Below are positions 46,585 to 57,889 of a stretch of DNA of 64,000 nucleotides, one piece after another (the first letter of the stretch is position 1; every line of letters begins with the position of its first letter). Source of the stretch: Mesostigma viride (lineage: Eukaryota; Streptophyta; Mesostigmatophyceae; Mesostigmatales; Mesostigmataceae); assembly GCA_009746045.1 (NCBI GenBank), contig RPFO01000299.1, forward strand, positions 250,001-314,000, written 5' to 3'. The notes beneath the pieces were generated by a model. The model worked only from the letters and a program-made list of their open reading frames with translations. It made no database searches and was not told where the DNA came from. Position numbers and translations under genes: made by a program.

Positions 46585-47272
46585 CTTCCTTCCTTCCTTC
46601 CTTCCTTCCTTCCTTCCTTCCTTCCTTCCTTCCTTCCTTCCTTCCTTCCTTCCTTCCTTCCTTCCTTCCTTCCTTCCTTCCTTCCTTCCTTCCTTCCTTC
46701 CTTCCTTCCTTCCTTCCTTCCTTCCTTCCTTCCTTCCTTCCTTCCTTCCTTCCTTCCTTCCTTCCTTCCTTCCTTCCTTCCTTCCTTCCTTCCTTCCTTC
46801 CTTCCTTCCTTCCTTCCTTCCTTCCTTCCTTCCTTCCTTCCTTCCTTCCTTCCTTCCTTCCTTCCTTCCTTCCTTCCTTCCTTCCTTCCTTCCTTCCTTC
46901 CTTCCTTCCTTCCTTCCTTCCTTCCTTCCTTCCTTCCTTCCTTCCTTCCTTCCTTCCTTCCTTCCTTCCTTCCTTCCTTCCTTCCTTCCTTCCTTCCGTC
47001 CTTCCTTCCTTCCTTCCTGCCTGCCTGCCTGCCTTCCTTCCTTCCTTCCTTCCTCCTTCCTTCCTTCCTTCCTTCCTTCCTTCCTTCCTTCCTTCCTTCC
47101 TTCCTTCCTTCCTTCCTTCCTTCCTTCCTTCCTTCCTTCCTTCCTTCCTTCCTTCCTTCCTTCCTTCCTTCCTTCCTTCCTTCCTTCCTTCCTTCCTTCC
47201 TTCCTTCCTTCCTTCCTTCCTTCCTTCCTTCCTTCCTTCCTTCCTTCCTTCCTTCCTTCCTTCCTTCCTTCC
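46585..47272 (+). repeat. (TTCC)n array
   Basis: TTCC array with a short CCTG run (about 47017-47034), passing without a break into CTCC repeats. Confidence 0.99.
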
Positions 47273-48271
47273 TCCCTCCTCCCTCCCTCCCTCCTCCCTC
47301 CCTCCTCCCTCCTCTCCCTCCTCCCTCCCTCCTCCCTCCCTCCCTCCCTCCCTCCCTCCCTCCCTCCTCCCTCCCTCCCCCTCCCTCCCTCCCTCCTCCC
47401 TCCCTCCCTCCCTCCTCCTCCTCCCTCCCTCCCTCCCTCCCTCCCTCCCTCCCTCCCTCCCTCCCTCCCTCCCTCCCTCCCTCCCTCCTCCTCCTCCCTC
47501 CCTCCCTCCCTCCCTCCCTCCCTCCCTCCCTCCTCCCTCCCTCCTCCCTCCCTCCCTCCCTCCTCCTCCCTCCCTCCCTCCCTCCCTCCCTCCCTCCCTC
47601 CCTCCTCCTCCCTCCCTCCCTCCCTCCCTCCCTCCCTCCCTCCCTCCCTCCCTCCCTCCCTCCCTCCCTCCTCCCTCCCTCCCTCCCTCCTCCCTCCCTC
47701 CCTCCCTCCCTCCCTCCCTCCCTCCCTCCCTCCCTCCTCTCCTCCCTCCCTCCCTCCCTCCCTCCCCCTCCTCCCTCCCTCCCTCCCTCCCTCCCTCCCT
47801 CCCTCCCTCCCTCCCTCCCTCCTCCTCCCCTCCCTCCCTCCTCCTCCCTCCTCCTCCCTCCCTCCCTCCCTCCCTCCCTCCCTCCCTCCCTCCCTCCCTC
47901 CTCTCCTCCCTCCTCCCTCCCTCCTCCTCCCTCCCTCCCTCCTCCCTCCCTCCCCTCCCTCCTCCCTCCTCCCTCCCTCCTCCCTCCCTCCCTCCCTCCC
48001 TCCCTCCCTCCCTCCCTCCCTCCTCCTCCTCCCTCCTCCCTCCCTCCCTCCCTCCCTCCCTCCCTCCCTCCTCCCTCCCTCCCTCCCTCCCTCCCTCCTC
48101 CCTCCCTCCCCTCCCTCCCCCTCCCTCCCTCCCTCCCCCTCCCCTCCCTCCTCCCTCCCTCCCTCCCTCCCTCCCTCCCTCCCTCCCTCCCTCCCCTCCC
48201 TCCCTCCCTCCCTCCCTCCCTCCCTCCCTCCCTCCCTCCCTCCCTCCCTCCCTCCCTCCCCCCTCCCTCCC
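47273..48271 (+). repeat. (CTCC)n array with CTC slippage
   Basis: One kilobase of CTCC units with many CTC or CCC interruptions; strongly asymmetric in pyrimidines. Confidence 0.98.
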
Positions 48272-48272
48272 G

Positions 48273-48471
48273 ACCCACCCACCCACCCACCCACCCACCC
48301 ACCCACCCACCCACCCACCCACCCACCCACCCACCCACCCACCCACCCACCCACCCACCCACCCACCCACCCACCCACCCACCCACCCACCCACCCACCC
48401 ACCCACCACCCACCCACCCACCCACCCACCCACCCACCCACCCACCCACCCACCCACCCACCCACCCACCT
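48273..48471 (+). repeat. (CCCA)n array
   Basis: Pure CCCA/ACCC units with one missing base, following directly on the CTCC array and ending in about five CCTA units (48468-48489). Confidence 0.98.
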
Positions 48472-48494
48472 ACCTACCTACCTACCTACAGGTC

Positions 48495-48906
48495 TCGTTC
48501 GTTCGTTCGTTCGTTCGTTCGTTCGTTCGTTCGTTCGTTCGTTCGTTCGTTCGTTCGTTCGTTCGTTCGTTCGTTCGTTCGTTCGTTCGTTCGTTCGTTC
48601 GTTCGTTCGTTCGTTCGTTCGTTCGTTCGTTCGTTCGTTCGTTCGTTCGTTCGTTCGTTCGTTCGTTCGTTCGTTCGTTCGTTCGTTCGTTCGTTCGTTC
48701 GTTCGTTCGTTCGTTCGTTCGTTCGTTCGTTCGTTCGTTCGTTCGTTCGTTCGTTCGTTCGTTCGTTCGTTCGTTCGTTCGTTCGTTCGTTCGTTCGTTC
48801 GTTCGTTCGTTCGTTCGTTCGTTCGTTCGTTCGTTCGTTCGTTCGTTCGTTCGTTCGTTCGTTCGTTCATTCGTTTGTTCGTTCGTTCGTTCATTCGTTC
48901 GTTCAT
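48495..48906 (+). repeat. (GTTC)n array
   Basis: About 100 GTTC units, pure except at the right end, where GTTCATTC and GTTTGTTC appear. It closes the array block. Confidence 0.98.
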
Positions 48907-49804
48907 GCCACAGCACCGTGCATTAGTTGGGCATTGCACATACATAGTGGCATGTCTAGGAGTGTGTCAGCTGCTCCCTGAGCGACCCCGCGACTGCTGG
49001 ATCGACAGCCCCGCTGTATACCTGCGCGATGCCTGGGTGGTTGCCGCCTGGCTGGCGCTAACACAGGCCGCAGCCCGCCGTCACGGGAAGGAGCTGTACC
49101 CGTACCATGAGCGGCTTATATACTCATGAGATTAGCATAGACTGTACGTACTCCGTGGCATGCCCATGCGCGCATGCATGACACGCAAGTACTAATTACT
49201 TGCTTACTTGGAGTGTGTCCAGGTATGCATCAAGCGCGCAATTGATGGCTATGACTAATCTAGCCGACGGTGGCCGGGGCTTCCACATGTCTGGTGTGGA
49301 CCATCAAGTCCCCTCGATCTCCTCCAGAGAAATCTTGCTGGGGGTCTTGCTTGTGGCAGATGTATTCGATCCGACGCCACAGGTCGCGTCGCTAGCTGCT
49401 GCTGCTGAGCGGGGATCAGGCCTGTCAGTACATAGACGTCGTCATCCAGCGACCAGCGTTCAGGGGAGGTGGCCGCCAGCGCAACTTAATTCTTGCGACG
49501 AGAGAGGTTCCAACAGCCGCTTATCCTCCACGGAGCTGAAGGTGAGCAGGACTGGCCGATGGGGGGGCCGCTTTGTCCTGTGAATGAGAAGGCGGTGCCC
49601 ATGCACGCAGCTCCACCAAACCAGCGAGCCGGCCCTTCAAATGCACTTGAATGCATGGTGTACGTACGGCGCATGCGCACGTATACAGTTCGGATGGCTG
49701 TACATATTGCTCGCAAACTAAAACCCCTGTCAATTGATGACCCTTTTATTTGTGTACCATGTGTTTGCACTTTGCCCTAGCTTGACCGGTTTGGGTTATG
49801 CACA
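48907..49804. other. No recognisable gene; one short frame of unknown nature
   Basis: An open stretch at about 48970-49129 (+) reads [20 protein letters not shown]… ending [10 protein letters not shown], and another runs from 49200 to 49583. Neither resembles a family I know. They could be relics of mobile-element coding sequence. Confidence 0.35.
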
Positions 49805-50035
49805 TGTCGATTAATTAATTAATTCAACTCGTGCTCCCGTTAAATATTGGGGAGTCACGGAGCACCGAAGTGCAGCTTTCAATCCCTGTGTGTGCACAAC
49901 AGGATCGAAGAAAGGGCAGAGACCCCCTTTCTCCTTCATGCCAGAGGCATATACCACAGCTGCAATCGGACACGGTAAACGATCCGGCAAGATCTGCATG
50001 TGGGTGCAATAAGACCCATGTGAGCATATCATAAC
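49805..50035 (+). repeat. Dispersed repeat, same family as 21648-21875
   Basis: Begins at an (ATTA)n stretch and shares CGTGCTCCCGTTnnnGGGGAGTCACGG, the TGTGTGCACA…GGGCAGAG block and the CGATCCGGCA…GCAATnAGACC end with the earlier copy. Non-coding. Confidence 0.7.
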
Positions 50036-50429
50036 AAGGAGCGTGGGCAAGTACACATGTCAATGCATATGCCATTGACTCTACATGCGATTGAAATCTT
50101 GATAGATCGATCCCTGTGTATATCGTTACGATGCATTCGAAGGTGATTATCTGCACGTACTTAATTGATGTCGATGAATTCAATATACTCATTGATGCCC
50201 AGTACATCTACATCGGTCATAAATTTAATTGATTTTAATTGATGCCCAGTACATCATGTCACCACATAAAATTGCTCCGGATTCTCCCGATTAATTTCTG
50301 GCTTGCGCTGGTTGTCTCCTTGATACAAAATTGCTACTAGTACGCACTTATACTACATTAAATTCTACATAGCTATTCATATATGTACATATTACATTAA
50401 TTAATTAAATAGTAACATAACTCCGTTGG

Positions 50430-50575
50430 GAGTACATATGTAGCACTGTCATATCCTGGCAGAGAAGGGGCATATGGCTTTTAATACATTCTGGGCTACT
50501 TCCTGCAATTAAGGCTGGAATGTAAACAACACTTGCTCTACGTGCACCAAGGGCACCTGCACCACCATGATGTCT
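50430..50575 (+). repeat. Dispersed repeat, inverted partner at 55525-55680
   Basis: Shares GGGGCATATGGCTTTTAATA, CATTCTGGGCTACTTCCTGCA and TGCACCnnGnGCACCTGCACC with the reverse complement of 55525-55680. The two copies bracket the LINE nest in opposite orientation. The DNA between 50036 and 50429 is AT-rich and featureless, except for a copy of the GCGCTGGTTGTCTCCTTGAT motif at 50306. Confidence 0.7.
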
Positions 50576-51750
50576 CCGAGCTCAACCCAACTAAGGGTAC
50601 ATATTACATATATACAAATTACATACGAGCATCCATACTACTGCGCCTTCAGCTCGCCGCTCTTTTTTCCATCCTTAAGCGCTCTGCTGACGACCTCTGG
50701 GTACGTCCCCTCCCCCTTGACCGAATCCACCTTCCTCCATGCACCACCTTCAAGAAGCCATCGCGCAGCACGTGACTCCCCTCGCTGCATGCATGCCTGC
50801 AGATGTGGCAGCCGTGGGCCGCGCACGCTGCATGGCTGGGCAGCCGACCTCCCCGCCATCTGCACCACCCGTATACCTCCACCCTCCTCGCCTCCACTAC
50901 CACCGTACCCCCACTACCACCGCCTCCACCCCCACCCGGCCCCACTACCACCGACTCCACCGACTCCATCACCGCCCAGCTTCGCGACATCGACAAGCGC
51001 CTCCAGGACAACGCCATCGCCATCGAGTGCCTGCAAAACGCCGCAGCCGCCCCTGCGGTGAAGGACTTTGCCGCCAAGCCAGCCCCCGGCCGGTGGCCCA
51101 GCTGGCGATGCTCCTCCCACCGGCCAGACCTGGGCGAACATGCTAAAGCAACATGCACACCACCTCCTCCACCACCTCCGCCGTCGCAGCACTGAGCTCA
51201 AGTGCTCAGCAGACGCTCGACCTCCGCGAGGAGGCCGAGCTCGACAAGCGCAGCCGCTGGCGATGACGGAAGTTGCATGGCCAAGAACTTCGACCTGGTG
51301 GAAGGTGAGAATTCCGGGAAGCTTGCACAGGTGTTTGAGAGAGAAATCCTTCAGGCCGCATGGGCCTCATGTTGGTGAGATGAAGCTGGAGGCCCTCCGG
51401 CCGCCTTCCCTGCTCGCAGAGTGAGGCGGCCGGGGGCGCCTCCTCTTCTGCTCGAAATAATCTTTGAGAATTATACCCGGCCCGGACAAGACTTCGTTAC
51501 TCAGACGCCGCGAGCGGCTCGAGAAGACTCACGACACCCTAGACAACGACTTGACCCTGGCGCAGCAACAACGGCGACCGGGGCCGGGAGCTATGGCTGA
51601 CCTACCTCCTCCAGCTCCGGCAGACCGTGCCGGGAAGCTAGCCGGTGTACTGGAAGGGGGCGGCCATCTACGTCGGTCACAAGCCCTGGCAAGCGACCCC
51701 CGCTGCCCCGGCACCTCCAGCCACCCCAGCTTAGGGGAATATTTTATTTT
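50576..51750 (+). pseudogene. Possible LINE ORF1-like remnant
   Basis: A proline-rich part is followed by ITAQLRDIDKRLQDNAIAIECLQ (50965-51040), a short coiled-coil-like helix. Further fragments in shifted frames follow (QTLDLREEAELDKRSR near 51210; LWLTYLLQLRQTVPGS near 51590). This layout recalls ORF1 proteins of LINEs, and the next identifiable sequence (52190) is a LINE 3' end on the same strand. No diagnostic domain was found. Confidence 0.3.
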
Positions 51751-51844
51751 ATCAATAATAAAACTACTATATATACTCTGATTCTGATTTGGCACGCCGC
51801 AAAGGTGAAAACCATTTGCGTTCAGTGCCGGTCCGCGGAAAACA

Positions 51845-51960
51845 CGATCTGCAAATGAATCCAGGCCGGAATCGAACTGGGGACCTCTCGCACCAACTTT
51901 TGCTGACTATAGGACGGACGTCTCCCGATCCTAAGGCATCGCCAACTGACACCTACAGTC
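51845..51960 (-). mobile_element. tRNA-derived SINE-like head
   Basis: On the minus strand an A-box-like TCAGTTGGCGATGCC (51949-51935) is followed about 57 bp on by the B box AGTTCGATTCC (51878-51868). The sequence between them resembles an anticodon arm. The acceptor stem does not close, so a functional tRNA is unlikely; a SINE head is the better reading. Confidence 0.45.
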
Positions 51961-52189
51961 ATCCGCGATAAAAATTCCCTTTCCGGGGAGTGACGCAAGC
52001 CTTTCGGATTTGGTACTAGATAAATCATTCGAGATCTGTGTGTGAAGGAGTACTACACACGTGTCCACTCGAGACTTGTTCAGTATAAACTGCTGTAATA
52101 ATTTACAGTGCTGGATACGTAGTAGTGTAGTAGAATAGTAAGGCCTATAGCCAGGTCCCGTGGCCTTGTGTACTGCACGTACGCCTATG

Positions 52190-52625
52190 TGCTGTAGTCA
52201 ATTTTTCGTGTAGGATACCGGCTGCTCGATCATGTACGTCCGCAAGCGGTCCGAGGACTTGTATCTCGGCATGCCACTTATCACCAGCACCATCAAGCAG
52301 CGGCGCCTGATGCTAGTAGGGCACTTAGCTCGCACCAACCAGGCAGACACCTCACGTGGCCCCTCTGCATGCAGGGCTGCGCGCCCCGCCGCCCACTCTA
52401 GCCGGGCCAGCACCTCCTCACGTGGGCCGGGCCCAGCCTGAGGTTAGACGCCGCAAGGCCCGCACCTTCAAAGAACCGACAGCTAGTAGAGGACATGGGG
52501 GGCCTAGGCCTCTCGATCCGTGATTTGGAAAAAGATGATGGACAAGGCCAAGTGGGCCCAGGTCATATAGAGGACAATAACCCCCAGGTGCAGTGGGGAA
52601 TTAAGCCGTGCGTTTGCACACGTGG
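52190..52625 (+). pseudogene. LINE 3'-end fragment, copy A
   Basis: Encodes RKRSEDLYLGMPLITSTIKQ and RRLMLVGHLARTNQADTSRG, the C-terminal region of a LINE ORF2, then the MGGLGLSIRDL end and the beginning of the 3' UTR (CAAGTGGGCCCAGGTCATA…). It is the only copy of this family in plus orientation in the nest. Confidence 0.65.
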
Positions 52626-53109
52626 GCCGCCCACGTACGTGGCCGGCGGCACTGCATGCTGAGACACGACCCCTAGGGTCGCGAGCACCATAGATATAGA
52701 ATAGGATTGTTTTGTACATAGCCTCGAAACACACGCCCTGATCAAGCATGCTGTTTCCAGCTCCACCGCGGTAGGTCATCGCGGGGGATGACGCGTCTAG
52801 GTCATCTAGTCGCTCTACACGTACGCCAGCCATAATTTCAATGCACAATTAAGGCTACACATTTCCATCACCATTCATCTTCATCATCCTGAACGACTCA
52901 AAAACGCGGACAAGATAACGGCAGGCTCGAGCTACCATGCATGGATGGTCCGGATTCTCCCGATTTCTGCCCCTGCGCTGGTTGTCTCCTAGTGATAGCC
53001 TGTAGATAGCTTAGACCGGTAGGATTGAGTGTACCCATCCATCCATCCCTCCGTGACTCCCGGCCCAACCGAGAACGCGTTTAATAAATATTATAATATA
53101 TATAAGATG

Positions 53110-53790
53110 GAAAAAGATACTGGACATCTACCTACATCTATTATCTAAAGCTATCAACATCAACTCTACCCTAGGGGAGCTGTCTGGCGTGCCTCCCGCG
53201 GGTTTGCACACGCGGGCACTTCCCCACGGGGGGGGGGCTCATTGTCCTCTATGACCTGGGCCCATGCTTGGCCTTGTCCATCATCTTTTTCTAAATCACG
53301 GAGAGGCCTAGCTAGGCCCCGGCCCCATGTCCTCTACTACTAGCTGTTCTTTGAAGATGCGGGCCTTGCAAGCGGCGTCTAACATCACGGGGCCCGGCCC
53401 ACGTCAGGAGGTGCCGGCCAGGCTGAGCTGGTCGCAGTCCCGCGGGGGGGCCACGTACGTGAGGTGTCTACCTGGCAACTGGTGCGAGCTAGGTGCCCTA
53501 CGAGCTGCATGGCGTAATCGCTGCTTAATGGTGCTGGTGATATATGGCATGCCAAGGTAAAGGTCCTCATTGCGGACGTGTGCAGCATATCCTACCCTGA
53601 AAATGGATCGCAGCATGTTGGTGACCGCGCCGTCCAGCTTGCGGGCCAGGTCGGCGGTAAGGGTCCACGTTTCGGCCCCATACGTAAGAACAGGAATTAA
53701 GGACGAGGACCTTGAACAGGTCCTGTTTCTCGCTCTTGCCCAGGGGCTTGCGCCATAGGGCCCGGTATTAGTTGGCGTAACGCGTGCCAG
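53110..53790 (-). pseudogene. LINE 3'-end fragment, copy B
   Basis: On the minus strand the C-terminal ORF2 region (MLRSIFRVGYAAHVRNEDLY…MPYITSTIKQRL) is followed by the 3' UTR shared with copy C (CATAGAGGACAATGAGCCCC…). Indels break the frame. An (ATTA)n stretch and the dispersed repeat at about 53795-53860 adjoin its 5' side. Confidence 0.65.
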
Positions 53791-53959
53791 GCAAGGGAGA
53801 TTAATTAATTAATTAGACTCGTGCTACCGTTGGGGAGTCACGGAGCATTAACCCCGATGGATGGATGGATGGATGGATGGGTGCAAACAGTCCTACCGGT
53901 CTAGTCTATCTACATCGGCTACATACTACATCTATCTAACAACATTCTAACTACAACAT

Positions 53960-55050
53960 CTATCTAGGCAGCCGCACGCTGCCCTCTAGGGGGCTATCTG
54001 GCGTGCCTCCCACGAGATTGCACACGCGGGCGCTTCCCCACTGGGGGGGGGCTCATTGTCCTCTATGACCTGGGCCCACTTGGCCTTGTCCATCATCTTC
54101 TTCCATTAATCACGGAGAGGCCTAGGCCCCCCATGTCCTCTACTAGCTGTTCTTTGAAGGTGCGGGCCTTGCGGCATCTAACATCACTGGGCCCAGCCCA
54201 CGTCAGGAGGTGCCGGCCAGGCTGGGCTGGTCGCAGTCCTGCGGGGGGGCCACGTGAGGTGTCTACCTGGTTGGTGCGAGCTAGGTGCCCGGCCTACTAG
54301 CTGCAGGCGTCGTTGCTTAATGGTGCTGGTGATATAGGGCATGCCCTGGTACAGGTCCTCGTTGCGGACATGAGCAGCATATCCTACTCTGTAAATGGAT
54401 CGCGCAGCATGCTGGTGACCGCGCCGTCCAGCTTGCGGGCCAGGTCGGCGGTGAGGGTCCACGTCTCGGCTCCATACGTGAGAACAGGAAGGATGAGGAC
54501 CTTGAACAGGTCCTGTTTCTCGATCTTGCCCAGGGGCTTGCGCCACAGGGCCCGGTACTGGCGTAAAGCGTGCCAGGCGAGGGAGATGCCGGATGGTCCA
54601 CATCAAACTCGCAGCTGGGGAGCAGGCTGCCCAGCAGCTTAACGCGGTCCCGATACAGGACTCGAGAGCCGTCTAGGAGAATTAAAGAGGGGCGGCGGTG
54701 CATGGGTTGGTGAGCCCAACCGCCAGGGCCTCTGTCTTCTTGCTGACCTCAAGCCCCACTGCACGGGCCTCGAGCTAGAGCCAGGCAGTCAAGCCATGTC
54801 TGCACATGCTCAGTGTCCTCGAAGAGGGTGGTGTCGTCTGCGTAGATGATGTCTGCCAGCCGAATCTCCGTGTCCGCACCGCCATGCCAGAATTTGTTAG
54901 CAACCTGCACTCCTGGTTCCCTGCCCACGATGCGGGCAAATCGCTTGCGCGCCTGAATCATTACGTATTCGACCACAATAATGAACAGGTAGGGCGAGAG
55001 CACGCAGCGGCCCTGCCACACACCCTTCTGTAAAGGGCATCGGGGCGTGG
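53960..55050 (-). pseudogene. LINE fragment with RT YADD motif, copy C
   Basis: From 5' to 3' on the minus strand: CVLSPYLFIIVVEYVMIQARKRFA (RT motif B region), LADIIYADDTTLFEDTEHVQ (catalytic YADD), SRVLYRDRVKLLGSLLPSCE, then the SIYRVGYAAHVRNEDLYQGM and STIKQRRLQLVG C-terminal part, and the 3' UTR. At least three frame changes make it non-functional. The finger domain is missing. Confidence 0.75.
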
Positions 55051-55285
55051 TCCCGTAAGAAGAGCAAGGGAGATGCGGTGGTCCACATCAGCCTCGCAGC
55101 TGGGGAGCAGGCTGCCTGACACGGTCCCGATACAGGACTCGAGAGCCGTCAAAGAGAAAGAGGGGTGGCGGTGGGTGGGTGAGCCCAATCGCCAGAGCCT
55201 CTGTCTTCTTGCTGACCTCAAGCCCCACTGCACGGGCCTCGATAGCCAGGCATGCAGTCTGCTGAGAAGCCATGCCCTAGCCATA
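55035..55285 (-). pseudogene. LINE internal segment duplicated next to copy C (copy D)
   Basis: It repeats the part of copy C at about 54575-54800 (GGGAGCAGGCTGCC…GGTCCCGATACAGGACTCGA…CTGACCTCAAGCCCCACTGC) in the same orientation. It is either a second insertion broken at the same place or a local tandem duplication. Confidence 0.6.
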
Positions 55286-55524
55286 TTGTTTAGCCATGAT
55301 GACCTTCCACCCTATGTGAAGTGAGACAACTATGCCTGGACGCATGGCGATCCAGCGCCGTGGAAGGACTAGGGTAGTCGTCTGAGAGGAAAGACGCGAA
55401 TTAAGGTCGCGGGAGCCGCATGGCTATCTCTAGGAAGACCTGCATGTAGGGAGACAGAGGGTAACAAACTAACAATTAACATGCAAGAAAGGTTGATAGG
55501 GAAAAAACACACACGCATGTCCGC

Positions 55525-55680
55525 GCCTTAGGTGCTGGAATACATATAGCGGTGCAGGTGCACTTTGTGCAGCAAGAGCAGGTGTAGTTTACACCCTACC
55601 CTTGCAGGAAGTAGCCCAGAATGTATATTAAAAGCCATATGCCCCGTCTCAGGGATACGTGCTACATGTCCTCCCAATGG
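55525..55680 (-). repeat. Dispersed repeat, inverted partner of 50430-50575
   Basis: Reverse-complement copy, about 80% similar by eye, followed by an (ATA/ATT)n stretch at 55695-55745. Confidence 0.65.
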
Positions 55681-55745
55681 AGATATATGTAAGTAATAAT
55701 AATTGTAATAATAATTATAATAATAGTAATGATAATAATAATCCA

Positions 55746-57889
55746 TATTACAAAATCATACTTCACAGCTATATACATGTATGCTAGGTTCACGTCGAAT
55801 GTGTGAGGTTTGCATTCATCATGCCCATGACTCCGTATCGTTTTCCTATGCACGCAAGCGCTCGGTTCCTATGCACGCAATCGCTCGGTACAAGTTGTAG
55901 ATATGCATATAAATTTATTGCAGTCCGTTAATTATGCATGAACGTGTGCCTTCTGTGCACGCGGGGATTTCTCTATGTAATGTAGCTTGCATTCAATGCA
56001 TTGGTGAGCTGTAGACTGCACATACGCACATGCACGCAATCCTGGGTATATTATTACTCAAACCACATCAAATTTAATTCCTTGCAGGGTATAGGCTTAC
56101 ACCCTGCAACTACGCGACTCCCGCCAGCATTTGAGGAGCGATCAAGCGCATCGTCATGGACCAGCTGACCAGCTGGCACTAGCTGGCCGTGCAGGGCCGT
56201 GCAGACAGCACGCATGGGCCCGGCTCAGCCCCTTTCTATCTATGTGATCAGTCAGGCAAACTGCAATCTAGCTATATTAATGCATGGCCTTGTTGAGAAG
56301 GCACGGGCGGAGCACGGTAAAAGTCATAGCAGCTAAAATGTTTGGTGACCACGTACACACCTGTGGGATGGGAGACCGGGTTGATTGCTGTGCATTCACT
56401 GCTGTGGCAGGCCCCATTTTTAGTGCATACAAAGAATTTGTGTAACAATGACCAGGATGGCCAGCTTGTTGCGGCGGTAAGGTCAAGGATGGAGCCAAGC
56501 AGTTGGGGGTATAATCCCAAAAGAAGGGGTCTGCTGGTCAGCTATCTATGCGCCCGGGAGGACGCCTGCGCGACAGCTTGTCTTTTCACAACCGTCAGCC
56601 GGGCATCTCCGCGTGTGCAACCGTATATTGCTAGCGAGGCTAAGCCTGCACAGACTAGGTAGCTCGGCCTCAATTGTAAAAGAGGATGCCGTTCTAGCCA
56701 TCGCATGGTTGGCTACAAAGGATTCTGGTGCACAGAGTGACTTGTAGGACTCAGGAGTGTCAAGCCGCTATGTATAGACACCAGCTATAATAGGCACCGC
56801 GTACGGCACTACGTTCCACGAGGGTGACCCCAACCCTCGTTTGGGGTCAGCTGCCTTGGGCGTAGCATGACGTCAGGATACAAGAGAACACGAGGCGCCC
56901 AGTTCGCTCCACGTTGGCCAATGCAGAGTGCTTGCTCAGCTCGCTTTAAGGTAAGCTGCCTAGGTTACGTAGCACATAACAGCACAGTATCTCGCCGCAA
57001 CTGGAGCCATGTTGTTGGGATATGAAATACGGGTTCCTAACTTGAGCAGCCAACGACCGGGCTAGTGAGCTGGTACTCGCCAAAGAGCCGCTTATCAACA
57101 GCAGAGCCAGCGGATTTCGCACGTTTGCCTTCCACGGATGTACAAGCGTGTTCTATACGCCGCACGGTCAGAGGAAGCAGAACAGCGCCAGTAAAACAGA
57201 GCAGGCGTTGGAATTTATACACGCTTTGTTTTCCACGTGCGCCAAAACCCGGCGTATCGCACAACTTACGACCATGGAGTGAAAAATCAATACTTGACTG
57301 CTACATGTAATGCAGGGCCGGAGGTGAGCTGCCCAATACATTATACAAGCAGCTCCAATCGGCTCCAATTTACATTGCATGCATACGAAGGCAGAGAATT
57401 CTCTGCTGTTGACTGCGGCGTGGGACACAACAACAACAACAACAACAACGAAGGCAGACGCCTGTGATAAGTCTACAACGAGTGCAGAAAACAAGGCCAA
57501 CTACAGTACAGACTGCGAGCCAGCGCACCGTGCATCCTAAATGTCTACTGACGTCCGCAACAAAGACGTAGGGAGATACCGGATAGGCAGGTACTTGTGT
57601 GTAGTGGCTATACTCGGTACTTGTAGAATCAATAAGCAAGCGTGGCTGGGGCTGCGGTGTTGGCCAGATCCTGGTGCAAGGTTGAGAATGCAGCAAAGAG
57701 AGTCTCCCGCGCTTTACGCGACGTTCTGGAAGCTGGGACGAGCTGCATTTCGCAGTGAACAGAGGAACGCGCGTTTCTGCCAGCCTGCACACCTAATCGC
57801 TGCCTCAAGTAAACTAATTTGTGCGTTGAAGCACCTTGCTCGGAAAGCCTTATCATTTGGGTATCGACTATTTAATTTCATCTTACGCC
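55746..57889. other. Intergenic, upstream of the NudC gene
   Basis: No gene was recognised. Noted: a 107-codon frame at 56342-56662 without family resemblance; a short strong hairpin GACCCCAA-CCCTCG-TTTGGGGTC at 56828-56850; an (AAC)n run at about 57427-57450. The last few hundred bases must hold the NudC promoter; no clear TATA box was assigned. Confidence 0.45.

Noticed and set aside
21860-48981. Very long open frames of repeated LPSF/EGRK/PTHP/VGGW/VRSF peptides (up to 938 codons)
   Set aside because: A tetranucleotide array without stop codons is open in all frames on both strands. These are by-products of (TTCC)n, (CTCC)n, (CCCA)n and (GTTC)n, not genes.
48875-49129. Frame after the GTTC array as a real exon
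   Set aside because: The start codon lies within the microsatellite and the downstream part matches no family I can name; kept only as a note on the intergenic stretch.
56360-56380. 5S rRNA-like word GGATGGGAGACCG (internal control region)
   Set aside because: Only 13 bases match and neither the upstream A box nor the rest of the 5S fold is present; probably chance.
56828-56850. Hairpin GACCCCAA…TTGGGGTC as a transcription terminator
   Set aside because: Intrinsic hairpin terminators are bacterial; there is no T run after the stem and the genes here are eukaryotic.
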